Part shown: positions 36,481 to 49,519 of the stretch, in pieces
Layout: the number at the start of each line of letters is the position of its first letter
Numbering within the stretch: the first letter of the stretch is position 1
From: Eutreptiella sp. 'Long Island Sound 2002'
Lineage: Eukaryota; Euglenozoa; Euglenophyceae; Eutreptiales; Eutreptiaceae
Assembly: GCA_964036045.1 (NCBI GenBank)
Contig: OZ038398.1
Span: forward strand, 24,174,052-24,238,051
Reading direction: 5' to 3'
DNA length: 64,000 nucleotides
The notes under the pieces: generated by a model
Databases searched by the model: none
The model's input: the letters and a program-made list of their open reading frames with translations, nothing else
Told to the model about the DNA's origin: nothing
Made by a program: the position numbers and the translations under genes

Positions 36481-38759
36481 CGGAACGTGTTCCGGAAGCA
36501 CCGGAACGTGTTCCGGAAGCGCCGGAACATGTTCCGGAAGCGCCGGAACATGTTCCGGAAGCACCGGAACATGTTCCGGAAGGACCGCAACATGTTCTGG
36601 AAGGACCGCAACATGTTCCGGAAGGACCGGAACATGTTCCGAAAGCGCCGGAACATGTTCCGGAAGCGCCGGAACATGTTCCGGAAGCACCGGAACATGT
36701 TCCGGAAGCGCCGGAACATGTTCCGGAAGGACCGGAACATGATGCGGAAGCCCCGGAAGATGTTGCGGAAGCCCCGGAACATGTTCCGGAAGCGCCCGAA
36801 CATGTCCCGGAAGCACCGGAACATGTTCCGGAAGCACCGGAACATGTTCCGGCGCTTCCGGAACATGTCCCGGAAGCGCCGGAACATGTTCAGGAAGCAC
36901 CGGAAACATTTTCCGGAAGCGCCGGAACATGTTCAGGAAGCGCCGGAACATGTTCCGGAAGCGCCGGAACATGTTCCGGAAGCACCGGAAACATGTTCCA
37001 GAAGCGCCGGAACATGTTCCGGAAGCGCCGGAACATGTTCCGGAAGCACCGGATCATGTTCCGGAAGCACTGGAACATGTTCCGGAAGCGCCGGAACATG
37101 TTCCGCAAGGACCGGAACATGTTCCGGAAGCGCCGGAACATGTTCCGGAAGCGCCGGAACATGTTCCGGAAGGACCGGAACATGTTCCGGAAGCACCGGA
37201 AACATGTTCCGGAAGCGCCGGATCATGTTCCAGACGCGCCGGAACATGTTCCGGAAGCACCGGAACATGTTCCGGAAGCACCGGAACATTTTCCGGAAGG
37301 ACCGGAACATGTTGCGGAAGGACCGGAACATGTTCCGAAAGCACCGGAACATGTTCCGGAAGGACCGGAACATGTTCCGAAAGCACCGGAACATTTTCCG
37401 GAAGGACCGGAACATGTTGCGGAAGGACCGGAACATGTTCCGAAAGCACCGGAACATGTTCCGGAAGGACCGGAACATGTTCCGGAAGCACCGGAACATG
37501 TTCCGAAAGCACCGGAACATGTTCCGGAAGGACCGGAACATGTTCCGGAAGCGCCGGAACATGTTCCGCAAGGACCGGAACATGTTCCGGAAGCGCCGGA
37601 ACATGTTCCGGAAGCGCCGGAACATGTTCCGGAAGGACCGGAACATGTTCCGGAAGCACCGGAAACATGTTCCGGAAGCGCCGGATCATGTTCCAGACGC
37701 GCCGGAACATGTTCCGGAAGCACCGGAACATGTTCCGGAAGCACCGGAACATTTTCCGGAAGGACCGGAACATGTTGCGGAAGGACCGGAACATGTTCCG
37801 AAAGCACCGGAACATGTTCCGGAAGGACCGGAACATGTTCCGAAAGCACCGGAACATTTTCCGGAAGGACCGGAACATGTTGCGGAAGGACCGGAACATG
37901 TTCCGAAAGCACCGGAACATGTTCCGGAAGGACCGGAACATGTTCCGGAAGCACCGGAACATGTTCCGAAAGCACCGGAACATGTTCCGGAAGGACCGGA
38001 ACATGTTCCGAAAGCACCGGAACATGTTCCGGAAAGACCGGAACATGTTCCGGAAGCACCGGAACATGTTCCGGAAGCACCGGAACATGTTCCGGAAGCG
38101 CCGGAACATGTTCCGGAAGCAGCGGAACATGTTCCGGAAGCGCCGGAACATGTTCCGGAAGCGCGTGAACATGTTCCGGAAGCGCCGGAACATGTTCCGG
38201 AAGCGCCCGACTATGTCCCGGAAGCACCGGAACATGTTCCGGAAGCACCGGAACATGTTCCGGAAGGACCGGAACATGTTCCGGAAGCACCGGGAACATG
38301 TTCCGGAAGGACCGGAACATGTTCCGGAAGCACCGGCACATGTTCCGGAAGCGCCGGAACATGTTCCGGAAGGACCGGAACATGTTCCGGAAGCACCGGA
38401 AACATGTTCCGGAAGCGCCCGAACATGTTTCGGAAGCGCCGGAACATGTTCCGGAAGCACCGGAACATGTTCTGGAAGCACCGGAACATGTTCCGGGAGC
38501 GCCGGAACATGTTCCGGAAGCGCCGGAACATGTTCCGCAAGGACCGGAACATGTTCCGGAAGCGCCGGAACATGTTCCGGAAGCGCCGGAACATGTTCCG
38601 GAAGCACCGGAACATGTTCCGGAAGCACCGGAAACATGTTCCGGAAGCGCCGGAACATGTTCCAGAAGCGCCGGAACATGTTCCGGAAGCACCGGAACAT
38701 GTTCCGGAAGGACCCGAACATGTTCCGGAAGGACCGGAACATGTTCCGGAAGCACCGGA

Positions 38760-41700
38760 ACATTTTCCGGAAGGACCGGAACATGTTGCGGAAGGACCGG
38801 AACATGTTCCGAAAGCACCGGAACATGTTACGGAAGCACCGGAACATGTTCCGGAAGGACCGGACCATGTTCCGGAAGGACCGCAACATGTTCCGAAAGC
38901 ACCGGAACATGTTACGGAAGCACCGGAACATGTTCCAGAAGCGCCGGAACATGTTCCGGAAGCACCGGAACATGTTCCGGAAGGACCCGAACATGTTCCG
39001 GAAGGACCGGAACATGTTCCGGAAGCACCGGAACATTTTCCGGAAGGACCGGAACATGTTCCGAAAGCACCGGAACATGTTACGGAAGCACCGGAACATG
39101 TTCCGGAAGGACCGGACCATGTTCCGGAAGGACCGCAACATGTTCCGAAAGCACCGGAACATGTTACGGAAGCACCGGAACATGTTCCGGAAGCACCGGA
39201 ACATGTTCCGGAAGCGCCGGAACATGTTCCGGAAGCACCGGAACATGTTCCGGAATTACCGGAACGTGTTCCGGAAGTACCGGAACGTGTTCCGGAAGCA
39301 CCGGAACGTGTTCCGGAAGCGCCGGAACATGTTCCGGAAGCACCGGAACATGTTCCGGAAGGACCGCAACATGTTCTGGAAGGACTGCAACATGTTCCGG
39401 AAGGACCGGAACATGTTCCGAAAGCGCCGGAACATGTTCCGGAAGCGCCGGAACATGTTCCGGAAGCACCGGAACATGTTCCGGAAGCGCCGGAACATGT
39501 TCCGGAAGGACCGGAACATGTTCCGGAAGCACCGGAAACATGTTCCGGAAGCGCCGGATCATGTTCCAGACGCGCCGGAACATGTTCCGGAAGCACCGGA
39601 ACATGTTCCGGAAGGACCCGAACATGTTCCGGAAGGACCGGAACATGTTCCGGAAGCACCGGAACATGTTCCGAAAGCACCGGAACATGTTCCGGAAGGA
39701 CCGGAACATGTTCCAGAAGCGCCGGAACATGTTCCGGAAAGACCGGAACATGTTCCGGAAGGACCGGAACATGTTCCGGAAGCACCGGAACATGTTCCGG
39801 AAGCGCCGGAACATGTTCCGGAAGCAGCGGAACATGTTCCGGAAGCGCCGGAACATGTTCCGGAAGCGCCCGACTATGTCCCGGAAGCACCGGAACATGT
39901 TCCGGAAGCACCGGAACATGTTCCGGAAGGACCGGAACATGTTCCGGAAGCACCGGGAACATGTTCCGGAAGGACCGAAACATGTTCCGGAAGCACCGGC
40001 ACATGTTCCGGAAGCGCCGGAACATGTTCCGGAAGGACCGGAACATGTTCCGGAAGCACCGGAAACATGTTCCGGAAGCGCCCGAACATGTTTCGGAAGC
40101 GCCGGAACATGTTCCGGAAGCACCGGAACATGTTCTGGAAGCACCGGAACATGTTTCGGGAGCGCCGGAACATGTTCCGGAAGCGCCGGAACATGTTCCG
40201 CAAGGACCGGAACATGTTCCGGAAGCGCCGGAACATGTTCCGGAAGCGCCGGAACATGTTCCGGAAGGACCGGAAAATGTTCCGGAAGCACCGGAAACAT
40301 GTTCCGGAAGCGCCGGAACATGTTCCAGAAGCGCCGGAACATGTTCCGGAAGCACCGAAACATGTTCCGGAAGGACCCGAACATGTTCCGGAAGGACCGG
40401 AACATGTTCCGGAAGCACCGGAACATTTTCCGGAAGGACCGGAACATGTTGCGGAAGGACCGGAACATGTTCCGAAAGCACCGGAACATGTTACGGAAGC
40501 ACCGGAACATGTTCCGGAAGGACCGGACCATGTTCCGGAAGGACCGCAACATGTTCCGAAAGCACCGGAACATGTTACGGAAGCACCGGAACATGTTCCA
40601 GAAGCGCCGGAACATGTTCCGGAAGCACCGGAACATGTTCCGGAAGGACCCGAACATGTTCCGGAAGGACCGGAACATCTTCCGGAAGCACCGGAACATT
40701 TTCCGGAAGGACCGGAACATGTTCCGAAAGCACCGGAACATGTTACGGAAGCACCGGAACATGTTCCGGAAGGACCGGACCATGTTCCGGAAGGACCGCA
40801 ACATGTTCCGAAAGCACCGGAACATGTTACGGAAGCACCGGAACATGTTCCGGAAGCACCGGACCATGTTCCGGAAGCGCCGGAACATGTTCCGGAAGCA
40901 CCGGAACATGTTCCGGAATTACCGGAACGTGTTCCGGAAGTACCGGAACGTGTTCCGGAAGCACCGGAACGTGTTCCGGAAGCGCCGGAACATGTTCCGG
41001 AAGCACCGGAACATGTTCCGGAAGGACCGCAACATGTTCTGGAAGGACTGCAACATGTTCCGGAAGGACCGGAACATGTTCCGAAAGCGCCGGAACATGT
41101 TCCGGAAGCGCCGGAACATGTTCCGGAAGCACCGGAACATGTTCCGGAAGCGCCGGAACATGTTCCGGAAGGACCGGAACATGTTCCGGAAGGACCGGAA
41201 CATGTTGCGGAAGCCCCGGAACATGTTGCGGAAGCCCCGGAACATGTTCCGGAAGCGCCCGAACATGTCCGGGAAGCACCGGAACATGTTCCGGAAGCAC
41301 CGGAACATGTTCCGGAAGCACCGGAACATGTTCCGGCGCTTCCGGAACATGTTCCGGAAGCGCCGGAACATGTTCAGGAAGCACCGGGAACATGTTCCGG
41401 AAGCGCCGGAACATGTTCAGGAAGCGCCGGAACATGTTCCGGAAGCGCCGGAACATGTTCCGGAAGGACCGGAACATGTTCCGGAAGCACCGGAAACATG
41501 TTCCAGAAGCGCCGGAACATGTTGCGGAAGCGCCGGAACATGTTCCGGAAGCACCGGATCATGTTCCGGAAGCACCGGAACATGTTCCGGAAGCGCCGGA
41601 ACATGTTCCGCAAGGACCGGAACATGTTCCGGAAGCGCCGGAACATGTTCCGGAAGCGCCGGAACATGTTCCGGAAGTGCCGGAACATGTTCCGGAAGGA

Positions 41701-43560
41701 CCGGAACATGTTCCGGAAGCACCGGAAACATGTTCCGGAAGCGCCGGAACATGTTCCAGAAGCGCCGGAACATGTTCCGGAAGCACCGGAACATGTTCCG
41801 GAAGGACCCGAACATGTTCCGGAAGGACCGGAACATGTTCCGGAAGCACCGGAACATGTTCCGAAAGCACCGGAACATGTTCCGGAAGGACCAGAACATG
41901 TTCCGAAAGCACCGGAACATGTTCCGGAAGGACCGGAACATGTTCCGGAAGGACCGGAACATGTTCCGGAAGCACCGGAACATGTTCCGGAAGCGCCGGA
42001 ACATGTTCCGGAAGCGCGTGAACATGTTCCGGAAGCGCCGGAACATGTTCCGGATGCACCGGAACATGTTCCGGAAGCGCCGGAACATGTTCCGGAAGCG
42101 CCAGAACATGTTCCGGAAGCACCGGAACATGTTCTGGAGGCGCCGGAACATGTTCCGGAGGCGCCGGAACATGTTCAGGAAGCGCCGGAACATGTTCCGG
42201 AAGCGCCGGAACATGTTCCGGAATCACCGGAACATGTTCCGGAAGCACCGGAACATGTTCCGGAAGGACCGGAACATCTTCCGGAAGCACCGGAACATGT
42301 TCCGGAAGCGCCGGAACATGTTCCGGAAGCGCCGGAACATGTTCCGGAAGGACCGGAACATGTTCCGGAAGCGCCGGAACATGTTCTGGAAGCACCGGAA
42401 CATGTTCCGGAAGCGCCGGAACATGTTCCGGAAGCGTCGGAACATGTTCCGGAAGCGCCAGAACATGCTCCGGAAGCGCCGGAACATGTTCCGGAAGCAC
42501 CGGCACATGTTCCGGAAGCGCCGGGACATGTTCCGGAAGGACCGGAACATGTTCCGGAAGCACCGGAAACATGTTCCGGAAGCGCCCGAACATGTTTCGG
42601 AAGCGCCGGAACATGTTCCGGAAGCACCGGAACATGTTCTGGAAGCACCGGAACATGTTCCGGGAGCGCCGGAACATGTTCCGGAAGCGCCGGAACATGT
42701 TCCGCAAGGACCGGAACATGTTCCGGAAGCGCCGGAACATGTTCCGGAAGCGCCGGAACATGTTCCGGAAGGACCGGAACATGTTCCGGAAGCACCGGAA
42801 ACATGTTCCGGAAGCGCCGGAACATGTTCCAGAAGCGCCGGAACATGTTCCGGAAGCACCGGAACATGTTCCGGAAGGACCCGAACATTTTCCGGAAGGA
42901 CCGGAACATGTTCCGGAAGCACCGGAACATTTTCCGGAAGGACCGGAACATGTTCCGGAAGGACCGGAACATGTTCCGAAAGCACCGGAACATGTTACGG
43001 AAGCACCGGAACATGTTCCGGAAGGACCGGACCATGTTCCGGAAGGACCGCAACATGTTCCGAAAGCACCGGAACATGTTACGGAAGCACCGGAACATGT
43101 TCCGGAAGCGCCGGAACATGTTCCGGAAGCACCGGAACATGTTCCGGAAGGACCCGAACATGTTCCGGAAGGACCGGAACATGTTCCGGAAGCACCGGAA
43201 CATTTTCCGGAAGGACCGGAACATGTTCCGAAAGCACCGGAACATGTTACGGGAGCACCGGAACATGTTCCGGAAGGACCGGACCATGTTCCGGAAGGAC
43301 CGCAACATGTTCCGAAAGCACCGGAACATGTTACGGAAGCACCGGAACATGTTCCGGAAGCACCGGAACATGTTCCGGAAGCGCCGGAACATGTTCCGGA
43401 AGCACCGGAACATGTTCCGGAATTACCGGAACGTGTTCCGGAAGTACCGGAACGTGTTCCGAGAGCACCGGAACGTGTTCCGGAAGCGCCGGAACATGTT
43501 CCGGAAGCACCGGAACATGTTCCGGAAGGACCGCAACATGTTCTGGAAGGACTGCAACAT
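38760..43560. repeat. GTTACGG and AATTA higher-order block, several copies
   Basis: The order AACATTTTCC, TTCCGAAAGC, GTTACGG, AAGGACCGGACCATG, GACCGCAACATG, TTCCGAAAGC, GTTACGG, then AAGCA/AAGCG units and AATTA with CGTG units, is found ending at 39,254, 40,917 and 43,421, with related blocks at 36.2-36.5 and 47.5-47.7 kb. Inside each copy the GTTACGG half-block is itself doubled. Offsets are not multiples of 21 because 22-bp units fall between the copies. Confidence 0.75.
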
Positions 43561-45040
43561 GTTCCGGAAGGACCGGAACATGTTCCGAAAGCGCCGGAAC
43601 ATGTTCCGGAAGCGCCGGAACATGTTCCGGAAGCACCGGAACATGTTCCGGAAGCGCCGGAACATGTTCCGGAAGGACCGGAACATGTTCCGGAAGGACC
43701 GGAACATGTTGCGGAAGCCCCGGAACATGTTGCGGAAGCCCCGGAACATGTTCCGGAAGCGCCCGAACATGTCCGGGAAGCACCGGAACATGTTCCGGAA
43801 GCACCGGAACATGTTCCGGAAGCACCGGAACATGTTCCGGCGCTTCCGGAACATGTTCCGGCGCTTCCTGAACATGTTCCGGCGCTTCCGGAACATGTTG
43901 CGGAAGCACCGGAACATGTTCTGGAGGCGCCGGAACATGTTCCGGAGGCGCCGGAACATGTTCAGGAAGCGCCGGAACATGTTCCGGAAGCGCCGGAACA
44001 TGTTCCGGAATCACCGGAACATGTTCCGGAAGCACCGGAACATGTTCCGGAAGGACCGGAACATCTTCCGGAAGCACCGGAACATGTTCCGGAAGCGCCG
44101 GAACATGTTCCGGAAGCGCCGGAACATGTTCCGGAAGGACCGGAACATGTTCCGGAAGCGCCGGAACATGTTCTGGAAGCACCGGAACATGTTCCGGAAG
44201 CGCCGGAACATGTTCCGGAAGCGTCGGAACATGTTCCGGAAGCGCCAGAACATGCTCCCGAAGCGCCGGAACATGTTCCGGAAGCACCGGAACATGTTCC
44301 GGAAGCGCCGGAACATCTTCCGGAAGCCCCGGAACATGTTCCGGAAGCGCCGGAACATGTTCCGGAAGCACCGGAACATGTTCCGGAAGGACCAGAACGT
44401 GTTCCGGAAGGACCGGCACATGTTCTGGAAGCGCCGGCACATGTTCCGGAAGCGCCGGAACATCTTCCGGAAGGACCGGAACATCTTCCGGAAGGACCGG
44501 AACATGTTCCGGAAGCACCGGAACATGTTCCGGAAGCGCCAGAACATGTTCCGGAAGCGCCGGAACATGTTCCGGAAGGACCGGAACATGTCCCGGAATC
44601 ACCGGAACATGTTCAGGAAGCACCGGAACATGTTCCGGAAGCACCGGAACACGTTCCGGAAGCACCGGAACATGTTCCGGAAGGACCGGAACATGTTCCG
44701 GAAGCGCCGGAACATGTTCCGGAAGGACCGGAACATGTTCCGGAAGGACCAGAACGTGTTCCGGAAGGACCGGCACATGTTCTGGAAGCGCCGGCACATG
44801 TTCCGGAAGCGCCGGAACATCTTCCGGAAGGACCGGAACATCTTCCGGAAGGACCGGAACATGTTCCGGAAGCGCCGGGACATGTTCCGGAAGCGCCGGA
44901 ACATGTTCCGGAAGCACCGGAACATGTTCCGGAAGCGCCGGAACATGTTCCGGAAGGACCGGAACATGTTCCGGAAGCGCCGGAACATGTTCCGGAAGGA
45001 CCCGAACATGTTCCGGAAGCGCCGGAACATGTTCCGGTCC

Positions 45041-45085
45041 TTCCGGAACATGTTCCGGAACATGTTCCGGAAGGACCGGAACATG
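45041..45085. repeat. Zero-spacer palindrome pair (12-bp period)
   Basis: After a flipped TCCTT spacer the sequence reads GGAACATGTTCC twice in succession with no 5-nt spacer, so two palindromes share a CCGG and the local period is 12 bp. I saw this arrangement only here. Confidence 0.85.
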
Positions 45086-48000
45086 TCCCGGAATCACCGG
45101 AACATGTTCCGGTGCTTCCGGAACATGTTCCGGAAGGACCGGAACATGTTCCGGAAGCGCCGGAACATGTTCTGGAAGCGCCGGAACATGTTCCGGAAGC
45201 GCCGGAACATGTTCCGGAAGCGTCGGAACATGTTCCGGAAGCGCCAGAGCATGCTCCGGAAGCGCCGGAACATGTTCCGGAAGCACCGGAACATGTTCCG
45301 GAAGCACCGGAACATGTTCCGGAAGGACCGGAACATGTTCCGGAAGCACCGGAACATGTTCCGGAAGCACCGGAACATGTTCCGGAAGCACCGCAACATG
45401 TTCCGGAAGCGCCGGAACATGTTCCGGAAGCACCGGAACATGTTCCGGAAGCGCCGGAACATGTTCCGGAAGGACCGGAACATGTTCCGGAAGGACCGGA
45501 ACATGTTCCGGAAGCGCCGGAACATGTTCCGGAAGCGCCGGAACATGTTCCGGAAGCACCGGAACATGTTCCGGAAGGACCGGAACATGTTCCGGAAGCG
45601 CCGGAACATGTTCCGGAAGCGCCAGAACATGCTTCGGAAGCGCCGGAACATGTTCCGGAAGCGCCGGAACATGTTCCGGAAGCGCCGGAACATGTTCCGG
45701 AAGCACCGGAACAGATTCCGGAAGCACCGGAACATGTTTCGGAAGCGCCGGAACATGTTCCGGAAGGACCCGAACAAGTTCCGGAAGAACCGGAACATGT
45801 TCCGAAAGGACCGGAACATGTTCCGGAAGCACCGGAAGATGTTCCGGAAGCGCCGGAACATGTTCCGGAAGGACCGGAACATGTTCCGGAAGCACCGGAC
45901 CATGTTCCGGAAGCACCGGAACATGTTCCGGAAGCACCGGAACATGTTCCGGAAGCAGCGGAACATGTTCCGGAAGCGCCGGAACATGTTCCGGAAGCGC
46001 CGGAACATGTTCCGGAAGCACCGGAACATGTCCCGGAAGCGCCGGAACATACACCGGAACATGTTCCGGAAGCGCCGGAACATGTTCCGGAAGGACCGGA
46101 ACATGTTCCGGAAGGACCGGAACATGTTCCGGAAGCGCCGGAACATGTTCCGGAAGCGCCGGAACATGTTCCGGAAACACCGAAACATGTTCCGGAAGCA
46201 CCGGAACATGTTCTAGACGCGCCGGAACATGTTCAGGAAGCGCCGGAACATGTTCCGGAAGGACCGGAACATGTTCCGGAAGGACCGGAACATGTTCCGG
46301 AAGGACCGGAACATGTTCCGGAAGCGCCGGAACATGTTCCGGAAGCGCCGGAACATGTTCCGGCGCTTCCGGAACATGTGCCGGAAGCGCCGGAACATGT
46401 TCCGGAAGGACCGGAACATGTTCCGGAAGCACCGGAACATGTTCCGGAAGGACCGGAACATATTCCGGAAGCGCCGCAACATGTTCTGGAAGCACCGGAA
46501 CATGTTCCGGAACCGCCGGAACATGTTCCGGAAGCGTCGGAACATGTTCCGGAAGCGCCAGAACATGCTCCGGAAGCGCCGGAACATGTTCCGGAAGCGC
46601 CGGAACATGTTCCGGAAGCGCCGGAACATGTTCCGGAAGCACCGGAACATGTTTCGGAAGCACCGGAACATGTTTCGGAAGCGCCGGAACATGTTCCGGA
46701 AGGACCCGAACTAGTTCCGGAAGAAGCGGAACATGTTCCGGAAGGACCGGAACATGTTCCGGAAGCACCGGAACATGTTCCGGAAGCGCCGGAACATGTT
46801 CCGGAAGGACCGGAACATGTTCCGGAAGCACCGGACCATGTTCCGGAAGCACCGGAACATGTTCCGGAAGCACCGGAACATGTTCCGGAAGCAGCGGAAC
46901 ATGTTCCGGAAGCACCGGAACATGTTCCGGAAGCGCCGGAACATGTTCCGGAAGCACCGGAACATGTCCCGGAAGCGCCGGAACATACACCGGAACATGT
47001 TCCGGAAGCGCCGGAACATGTTCTGGAAGCGCCGGAACATGTTCCGGAAGGACCGGAACATGTTCCGGAAGCGCCGGAACATGTTCCGGAAGCGCCGGAA
47101 CATGTTCCGGAAACACCGGAACATGTTCCGGAAGCACCGGAACATGTTCTGGACGCGCCGGAACATGTTCCGGAAGCGCCGGAACATGTTCCGGAAGGAC
47201 CGGAACATGTTCCGGAAGGACCGGAACATGTTCCGGAAGCGCCGGCACATGTTCCGGAAGCGCCGGAACATGTTCCGGAAGCGCCGGAACATGTTCCGGA
47301 AGGACCGGAACATGTTCCGGAAGCACCGGAAACATGTTCCGGAAGCGCCGGAACATGTTCCAGAAGCGCCGGAACATGTTCCGGAAGCACCGGAACATGT
47401 TCCGGAAGGACCCGAACATGTTCCGGAAGGACCGGAACATGTTCCGGAAGCACCGGAACATTTTCTGGAAGGACCGGAACATGTTCCGGAAGGACCGGAA
47501 CATGTTCCGAAAGCACCGGAACATGTTACGGAAGCACCGGAACATGTTCCGGAAGGACCGGACCATGTTCCGGAAGGACCGCAACATGTTCCGAAAGCAC
47601 CGGAACATGTTACGGAAGCACCGGAACATGTTCCGGAAGGACCGGAACATGTTCCGGAAGCGCCGGAACATGTTCCGGAAGCACCGGAACACGTTCCGGA
47701 ATTACCGGAACGTGTTCCGGAAGTACCGGAACGTGTTCCGGAAGCACCGGAACGTGTTCCGGAAGCGCCGGAACATGTTCCGGAAGCACCGGAACATGTT
47801 CCGGAAGGACCGCAACATGTTCTGGAAGGACCGCAACATGTTCCGGAAGGACCGGAACATGTTCCGAAAGCGCCGGAACATGTTCCGGAAGCGCCGGAAC
47901 ATGTTCCGGAAGCACCGGAACATGTTCCGGAAGCGCCGGAACATGTTCCGGAAGGACCGGAACATGTTGCGGAAGCCCCGGAACATGTTGCGGAAGCCCC

Positions 48001-49519
48001 GGAACATGTTCCGGAAGCACCGGAACATGTTCCGGAAGCACCGGAACATGTTCCGGCGCTTCCGGAACATGTTCCGGAAGCGCCGGAACATGTTCAGGAA
48101 GCACCGGAAACATGTTCCGGAAGCGCCGGAACATGTTCAGGAAGCGCCGGAACATGTTCCGGAAGCGCCGGAACATGTTCCGGAAGGACCGGAACATGTT
48201 CCGGAAGCACCGGAAACATGTTCCAGAAGCGCCGGAACATGTTCCGGAAGCGCCGGAACATGTTCCGGAAGCACCGGATCATGTTCCGGAAGCACCGGAA
48301 CATGTTCCGGAAGCGCCGGAACATGTTCCGCAAGGACCGGAACATGTTCCGGAAGCGCCGGAAACATGTTCCGGAAGCGCCGGAACATGTTCCAGAAGCG
48401 CCGGAACATGTTCCGGAAGCACCGGAACATGTTCCGGAAGGACCCGAACATGTTCCGGAAGGACCGGAACATGTTCCGGAAGCACCGGAACATGTTCCGA
48501 AAGCACCGGAACATGTTCCGGAAGGACCGGAACATGTTCCGAAAGCACCGGAACATGTTCCGGAAGGACCGGAACATGTTCCGGAAGCACCGGAACATGT
48601 TCCGGAAGCGCCGGAACATGTTCCGGAAGCGCGTGAACATGTTCCGGAAGCGCCGGAACATGTTCCGGAATCACCGGAACATGTTCCGGAAGCACCGGAA
48701 CATGTTCCGGAAGGACCGGAACATCTTCCGGAAGCACCGGAACATGTTCCGGAAGCGCCGGAACATCTTCCGGAAGCACCGGAACATGTTCCGGAAGGAC
48801 CGGAACATGTTCCGGAAGCGCCGGAACATGTTCTGGAAGCACCGGAACATGTTCCGGAAGCGCCGGAACATGTTCCGGAAGCGTCGGAACATGTTCCGGA
48901 AGCGCCAGAACATGCTCCGGAAGCGCCGGAACATGTTCCGGAAGCGCCGGAACATGTTCCGGAAGCGCCGGAACATGTTCCGGAAGCCCCGGAACATGTT
49001 CCGGAAGCGTCGGAACATGTTCCGGAAGCGCCAGAACATGCTCCGGAAGCGCCGGAACATGTTCCGGAAGCGCCGGAACATGTTCCGGAAGCCCCGGAAC
49101 ATGTTCCGGAAGGACCGGAACATGTTCCGGAAGGACCAGAACGTGTTCCGGAAGGACCGGCACATGTTCTGGAAGCGCCGGCACATGTTCCGGAAGCGCC
49201 GGAACATCTTCCGGAAGGACCGGAACATCTTCCGGAAGGACCGGAACATGTTCCGGAAGCGCCGGGACATGTTCCGGAAGGACCGGAACATGTTCCGGAA
49301 ACACCGGAACATGTTCCGGAAGCGCCGGAACATGTTCCGGAAGGACCGGAACATGTTCCGGAAGGACCGGAACATGTTCCGGAAGCGCCAGAACATGTTC
49401 CGGAAGGACCGGAACATGTTCCGGAAGCGCCGGGACATGTTCCGGAAGCACCGGAACATGTTCCGGAAGCGCCGGAACATGTTCCGGTCCTTCCGGAACA
49501 TGTTCCGGAAGGACCGGAA

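Larger units (their letters stand above)
33001..48650. repeat. Array domain E: AATTA marker and 22-bp units
   Basis: A spacer AATTA followed by two or three CGTG units occurs at 33,006, 33,741, 35,023, 36,454, 39,254, 40,917, 43,421 and 47,700. About twenty units have an extra A (GGAAACATG, 22 bp) between 34.3 and 48.4 kb, with a gap from about 42.8 to 47.3 kb. Intervals between AATTA markers equal whole units plus the number of +1 units (or, in the last interval, 12-bp units) between them. GTTACGG, TTCCGAAAGC, GACCGCAACATG and AAGCCCC variants form the recurrent context. Confidence 0.82.
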
